DNA from: an uncultured Desulfomonile sp.
GTDB taxonomy: Bacteria; Desulfobacterota; Desulfomonilia; Desulfomonilales; Desulfomonilaceae
NCBI GenBank assembly: GCA_937915285.1
Contig: CALDNG010000218.1
Span: 1 to 8,733 of the forward strand
DNA: 8,733 nucleotides
Reading direction: 5' to 3'
The notes under the pieces were generated by a model, which saw nothing but the letters and a program-made list of their open reading frames with translations, was not told the origin of the DNA and did no database searches. A program made the position numbers and the translations under genes. Below are positions 6,842-8,733 of the stretch, one piece after another. Numbering within the stretch: position 1 is the first letter of the stretch; each line of letters begins with the position of its first letter.

Positions 6842-6870
6842 TTGGGTCAAAATCGTTCGCAAAGTATAGT
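6842..6870 (+). promoter_or_regulatory. Putative sigma-70 promoter for the hydrolase gene
   Basis: TTGGGT (6842-6847) and TATAGT (6865-6870) are separated by exactly 17 bases. Transcription would start near 6877, giving a leader of about 67 bases before ATG 6944. The -10 box matches five of six bases; the -35 box is weaker. A perfect TATAAT at 6800-6805 lacks a good partner and is not preferred. Confidence 0.45.
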
Positions 6871-6943
6871 GTTTTGAATTGAGCGTGATGTTTTAGGGGG
6901 ATAGACTTTCGCATAGATTTGGTCTGGGGAAAGAATAGCTGTT

Positions 6944-8029
6944 ATGCTCGATGCAATCTTCTTGTTGATTTTCCTGACAGGTTTCGTACTCGCTTTCGCG
7001 TATTTCATAACTTGGTACTACGGTTCCGCCAGTAAGCAGGACATCACATATTTTGTAACTACACCCGATGGCTGGAGACTTGCCATTCACCGTTATATTG
7101 GACTGAAATCAGAAGAAAACGCTCCAATTGTTCTGTGCCATGGTTTGTCATCGAACCGCTTCATATTTGACATGGAAGGAGCCCCTTCCCTGGCTTGCTA
7201 TCTGCGGGACGCAGGATACGATGTCTGGGTTCCGGAGTTGCGAGGATCAGGTATGAGCCAGTCCCCGGGCCTGTTCAGGTCTGCAAGTCCATACGAGTGG
7301 GGATATGATGATCACCTGAAAACCGATCTGCCTGTTATAATTGATTTCATCACTAAAAACACACGGCAACAGGGAATTCACTGGATTGGTCACAGTATGG
7401 GCGGAATGCTGATAGATTCCTACCTTGCGACAGAATCCGAACCCAGAATTCTATCAGCCATAACAATCGGATCACCGGTTGATTTCTCGAATATGGACAA
7501 GAGTGTGTTTAGCGGATTGATGAAACTCAGATTTGCTCTTAATTATATTCCATTCAACCCCATGCCCATAATCGGCAGGCTTTTTGTGCCATTCATGTCC
7601 AAGACCCCCAATTTTGTTCACGGTCTTTATTACAGACCTAATACAGACCCTCACGTGGCGCGTAAAATCACTTGCATTGGATCGGAATTGGTTTCGTCAA
7701 GCAAATTATGGCTTGACATGGCTTCTTTTTTTGAGAAGAGATCATTAAGCCACCCTGCTGGTGTTTCCTTTCTGGAACTACTAAGGAATTCGCCGGTTCC
7801 CTTGTTTGTTATAGCCGGCTCCAGGGATTCTGTGGCGCCTCCGGAGAGTGTTATTCCGGGAGCACTGGTTGGCTCCGACTCCATTGAACGCAAGCTGTTG
7901 GTGGCTGGAAAGAATACTGGAATGTCCGAAGATTACGGCCACCTGGATCTGCTGATTGGGATTCGTGTCCAGCACGAAATTTACCCATTGATTCGGTCGT
8001 GGATACAACAATTTCAGGTTTTTTCTTGA
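6944..8029 (+). CDS. Membrane-anchored alpha/beta hydrolase (lipase/esterase-like)
   Basis: The 361-residue product has one N-terminal hydrophobic segment (about 4-25, IFLLIFLTGFVLAFAYF), which should anchor it in the inner membrane. The rest has the alpha/beta hydrolase pattern. The oxyanion region is HGLSSN at 66-71 and the strand-turn region is PELRGSGMS at 98-105. The nucleophile elbow is GHSMGG (Ser151), the acid is Asp295 in AGSRDSVAPPES, and the catalytic His333 lies in DYGHLDLL. A cap domain is implied at about 180-270. The substrate cannot be read from the sequence; carboxylic esters or lipids are plausible because the TTPDGWRLAIHRY segment resembles acid-lipase-type hydrolases. The ribosome-binding site is weak (GGGGA 13 bases upstream), but there is no better start nearby and the hydrophobic N-terminus supports ATG 6944. 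It is transcribed divergently from the VWA-OmpA gene, and its stop overlaps the candidate yceD promoter. Confidence 0.88.
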   Translation: MLDAIFLLIFLTGFVLAFAYFITWYYGSASKQDITYFVTTPDGWRLAIHRYIGLKSEENAPIVLCHGLSSNRFIFDMEGAPSLACYLRDAGYDVWVPELRGSGMSQSPGLFRSASPYEWGYDDHLKTDLPVIIDFITKNTRQQGIHWIGHSMGGMLIDSYLATESEPRILSAITIGSPVDFSNMDKSVFSGLMKLRFALNYIPFNPMPIIGRLFVPFMSKTPNFVHGLYYRPNTDPHVARKITCIGSELVSSSKLWLDMASFFEKRSLSHPAGVSFLELLRNSPVPLFVIAGSRDSVAPPESVIPGALVGSDSIERKLLVAGKNTGMSEDYGHLDLLIGIRVQHEIYPLIRSWIQQFQVFS

Positions 8030-8055
8030 CTTGAAAACTGTTCCGATTGTATGCT
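8026..8055 (+). promoter_or_regulatory. Putative promoter of yceD-rpmF overlapping the hydrolase stop
   Basis: TTGACT (8026-8031) and TATGCT (8050-8055) are spaced by 18 bases. The -35 box contains the TGA stop codon of the hydrolase. Transcription would start near 8062, about 30 bases before GTG 8093. This would let yceD and rpmF be expressed independently of the hydrolase. Confidence 0.5.
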
Positions 8056-8092
8056 GTCAGTTTAAGCTAGTTTGCAGGGCGTGGTGTCAGGC

Positions 8093-8632
8093 GTGAAGGT
8101 AAGGCTGGACGATATTCCTGATTTCGGGTTGGAGATAAATCTCCCGGATAGTTCATTCGGGGCGCTGGATTGTCATTCCACGGCTGGCTTCGGGGAAGAC
8201 GTTACTGTGAAGCCTGAGATGTCTGGAAAGCTTCTTCTTACACGGCAGGAGGATGAAATTCTGGTGTCGGGGACGCTCAATGCATCGGTGAGACTTGATT
8301 GCTCACGTTGCCTGGCAAGCTACGAAACAGAGATCAGCACAGAAATTGATCTCGTGCTGAAGGTTGTCAGCGCCACCACATTTGATCAGGAAGCTGAGCT
8401 GGAAGACAACGAAATAGCGGTTCACGGCTCTAAAATCGATCTTGGGTCCATACTTTGCCAGGAAATGGCCCTTGACATCCCCATGAAACCGCTTTGCAAC
8501 GAGGATTGCCCCGGACTGTGTCCTACATGCGGTAACGTGAGAGGTTCTGACCGCTGCAAGTGTGGAAGCGACAAAGAAGTTGACCCAAGATGGCAGGGTT
8601 TAAAACAGATAAAGGACAAGATTAGCGCATAG
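8093..8632 (+). CDS. yceD: DUF177/YceD family protein (23S rRNA accumulation)
   Basis: This is a YceD-family protein, a family linked to 23S rRNA accumulation and normally encoded next to rpmF. The 179-residue length is normal (173 in E. coli). It has a central CSRC pair (Cys70, Cys73) after VRLD. The C-terminal cysteine-rich end is CNEDCPGLCPTCG (Cys135, 139, 143, 146), then CKC (155, 157), then the family signature DPRWQGLKQIKD. The cysteines suggest metal binding. The start is re-assigned to GTG 8093, because VKVRLDDIPD then matches the usual family N-terminus (M-K-x-x-L-x-D-I-P). In-frame TTG 8072, GTG 8081 and GTG 8084 are possible but add unconserved residues. No ATG is available. The GTGGTG just upstream may act as the ribosome-binding site. 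Confidence 0.92.
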   Translation: MKVRLDDIPDFGLEINLPDSSFGALDCHSTAGFGEDVTVKPEMSGKLLLTRQEDEILVSGTLNASVRLDCSRCLASYETEISTEIDLVLKVVSATTFDQEAELEDNEIAVHGSKIDLGSILCQEMALDIPMKPLCNEDCPGLCPTCGNVRGSDRCKCGSDKEVDPRWQGLKQIKDKISA

Positions 8633-8684
8633 CTTCTGGCGGGAGTCATGAGCGTAGCGCCGGGTTTAATACACATAAGAATTT

Positions 8685-8691
8685 AAGAAGG
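8685..8691 (+). promoter_or_regulatory. Ribosome-binding site of rpmF
   Basis: AAGAAGG lies seven bases before ATG 8699 and supports that start for the truncated rpmF gene. Confidence 0.75.
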
Positions 8692-8698
8692 TTTAATC

Positions 8699-8733
8699 AT
8701 GCCAGTTCCTAAAAAACGGGTTTCTCGAACAAG
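8699..8733 (+). CDS. rpmF: 50S ribosomal protein L32, 5' end only
   Basis: The window ends 11 codons into this gene. The visible start MPVPKKRVSRT matches the conserved N-terminus of L32 (typically MAVPKRKTSRS...). The protein is normally about 60 residues and part of the large ribosomal subunit. It lies 66 bases after yceD, its usual neighbour, with a good ribosome-binding site. In many bacteria plsX and fabH follow; that cannot be seen here. Confidence 0.93.
   Translation, partial: MPVPKKRVSRT

Noticed and set aside
7472..8011. Minus-strand open frames antisense to the hydrolase
   Set aside because: The plus-strand hydrolase has a complete catalytic triad and the expected length; the antisense frames show no domain or credible start context.
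8639..8662. GGCG/CGCC inverted repeat in the yceD-rpmF gap
   Set aside because: A four-base stem with a 16-base loop is weak and is not followed by a T-run.
8649..8687. Twelve-codon open frame between yceD and rpmF with GGGAG nearby
   Set aside because: The spacing to the ATG is only two bases, the peptide is very short, and there is no evidence of conservation.

Overview
The window reads as a chromosomal segment of a Gram-negative bacterium of moderate GC content. Gene order and protein character suggest a deltaproteobacterium in the broad sense (Desulfobacterota or Myxococcota-like). The grounds are the xseB-ispA-dxs operon, a soluble GAF sensor kinase with an unusual ATP-binding region, a periplasmic VWA-OmpA fusion, and the start of a yceD-rpmF cluster. 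This placement rests on memory of these families and was not tested.

Layout. Positions 1-6642 are on the minus strand and 6944-8733 are on the plus strand, with an AT-rich divergent promoter region (6643-6943) between them. In transcription order the minus strand carries: a secreted VWA-OmpA protein (6642-5566); a 300-base non-coding stretch with nested inverted repeats (5263-5565); a small exported TPR-like protein (5259-4690); xseB (4659-4393); ispA (4383-3487); dxs (3470-1515); and a GAF-histidine kinase (1451 to beyond the left edge). The plus strand carries a membrane-anchored alpha/beta hydrolase (6944-8029), the DUF177/YceD zinc-motif protein (start re-assigned to GTG 8093), and the first 11 codons of rpmF (8699-8733, cut by the right edge).

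How the genes work together. xseB, ispA and dxs lie 9 and 16 bases apart and form an operon. Dxs makes deoxyxylulose phosphate, the entry to the MEP isoprenoid pathway. IspA condenses IPP and DMAPP into prenyl diphosphates for quinones and the undecaprenyl carrier. XseB is the small subunit of exonuclease VII. The kinase follows dxs after 63 bases with no terminator that I can see, so it may be co-transcribed. The VWA-OmpA and TPR-like proteins are both exported, which suggests a cell-envelope role. yceD-rpmF is a common ribosome-related pair, often followed by fatty-acid genes.

Most of the window is core metabolism. The items most worth a second look are the structured intergenic element at 5397-5517 with competing pairings, the VWA domain that has lost key metal-site residues, the kinase with an insertion before an atypical ATP lid, and the direct repeats upstream of the VWA-OmpA promoter. 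I did not find a clear new multi-gene system such as a defence island, CRISPR array, phage or transposon.
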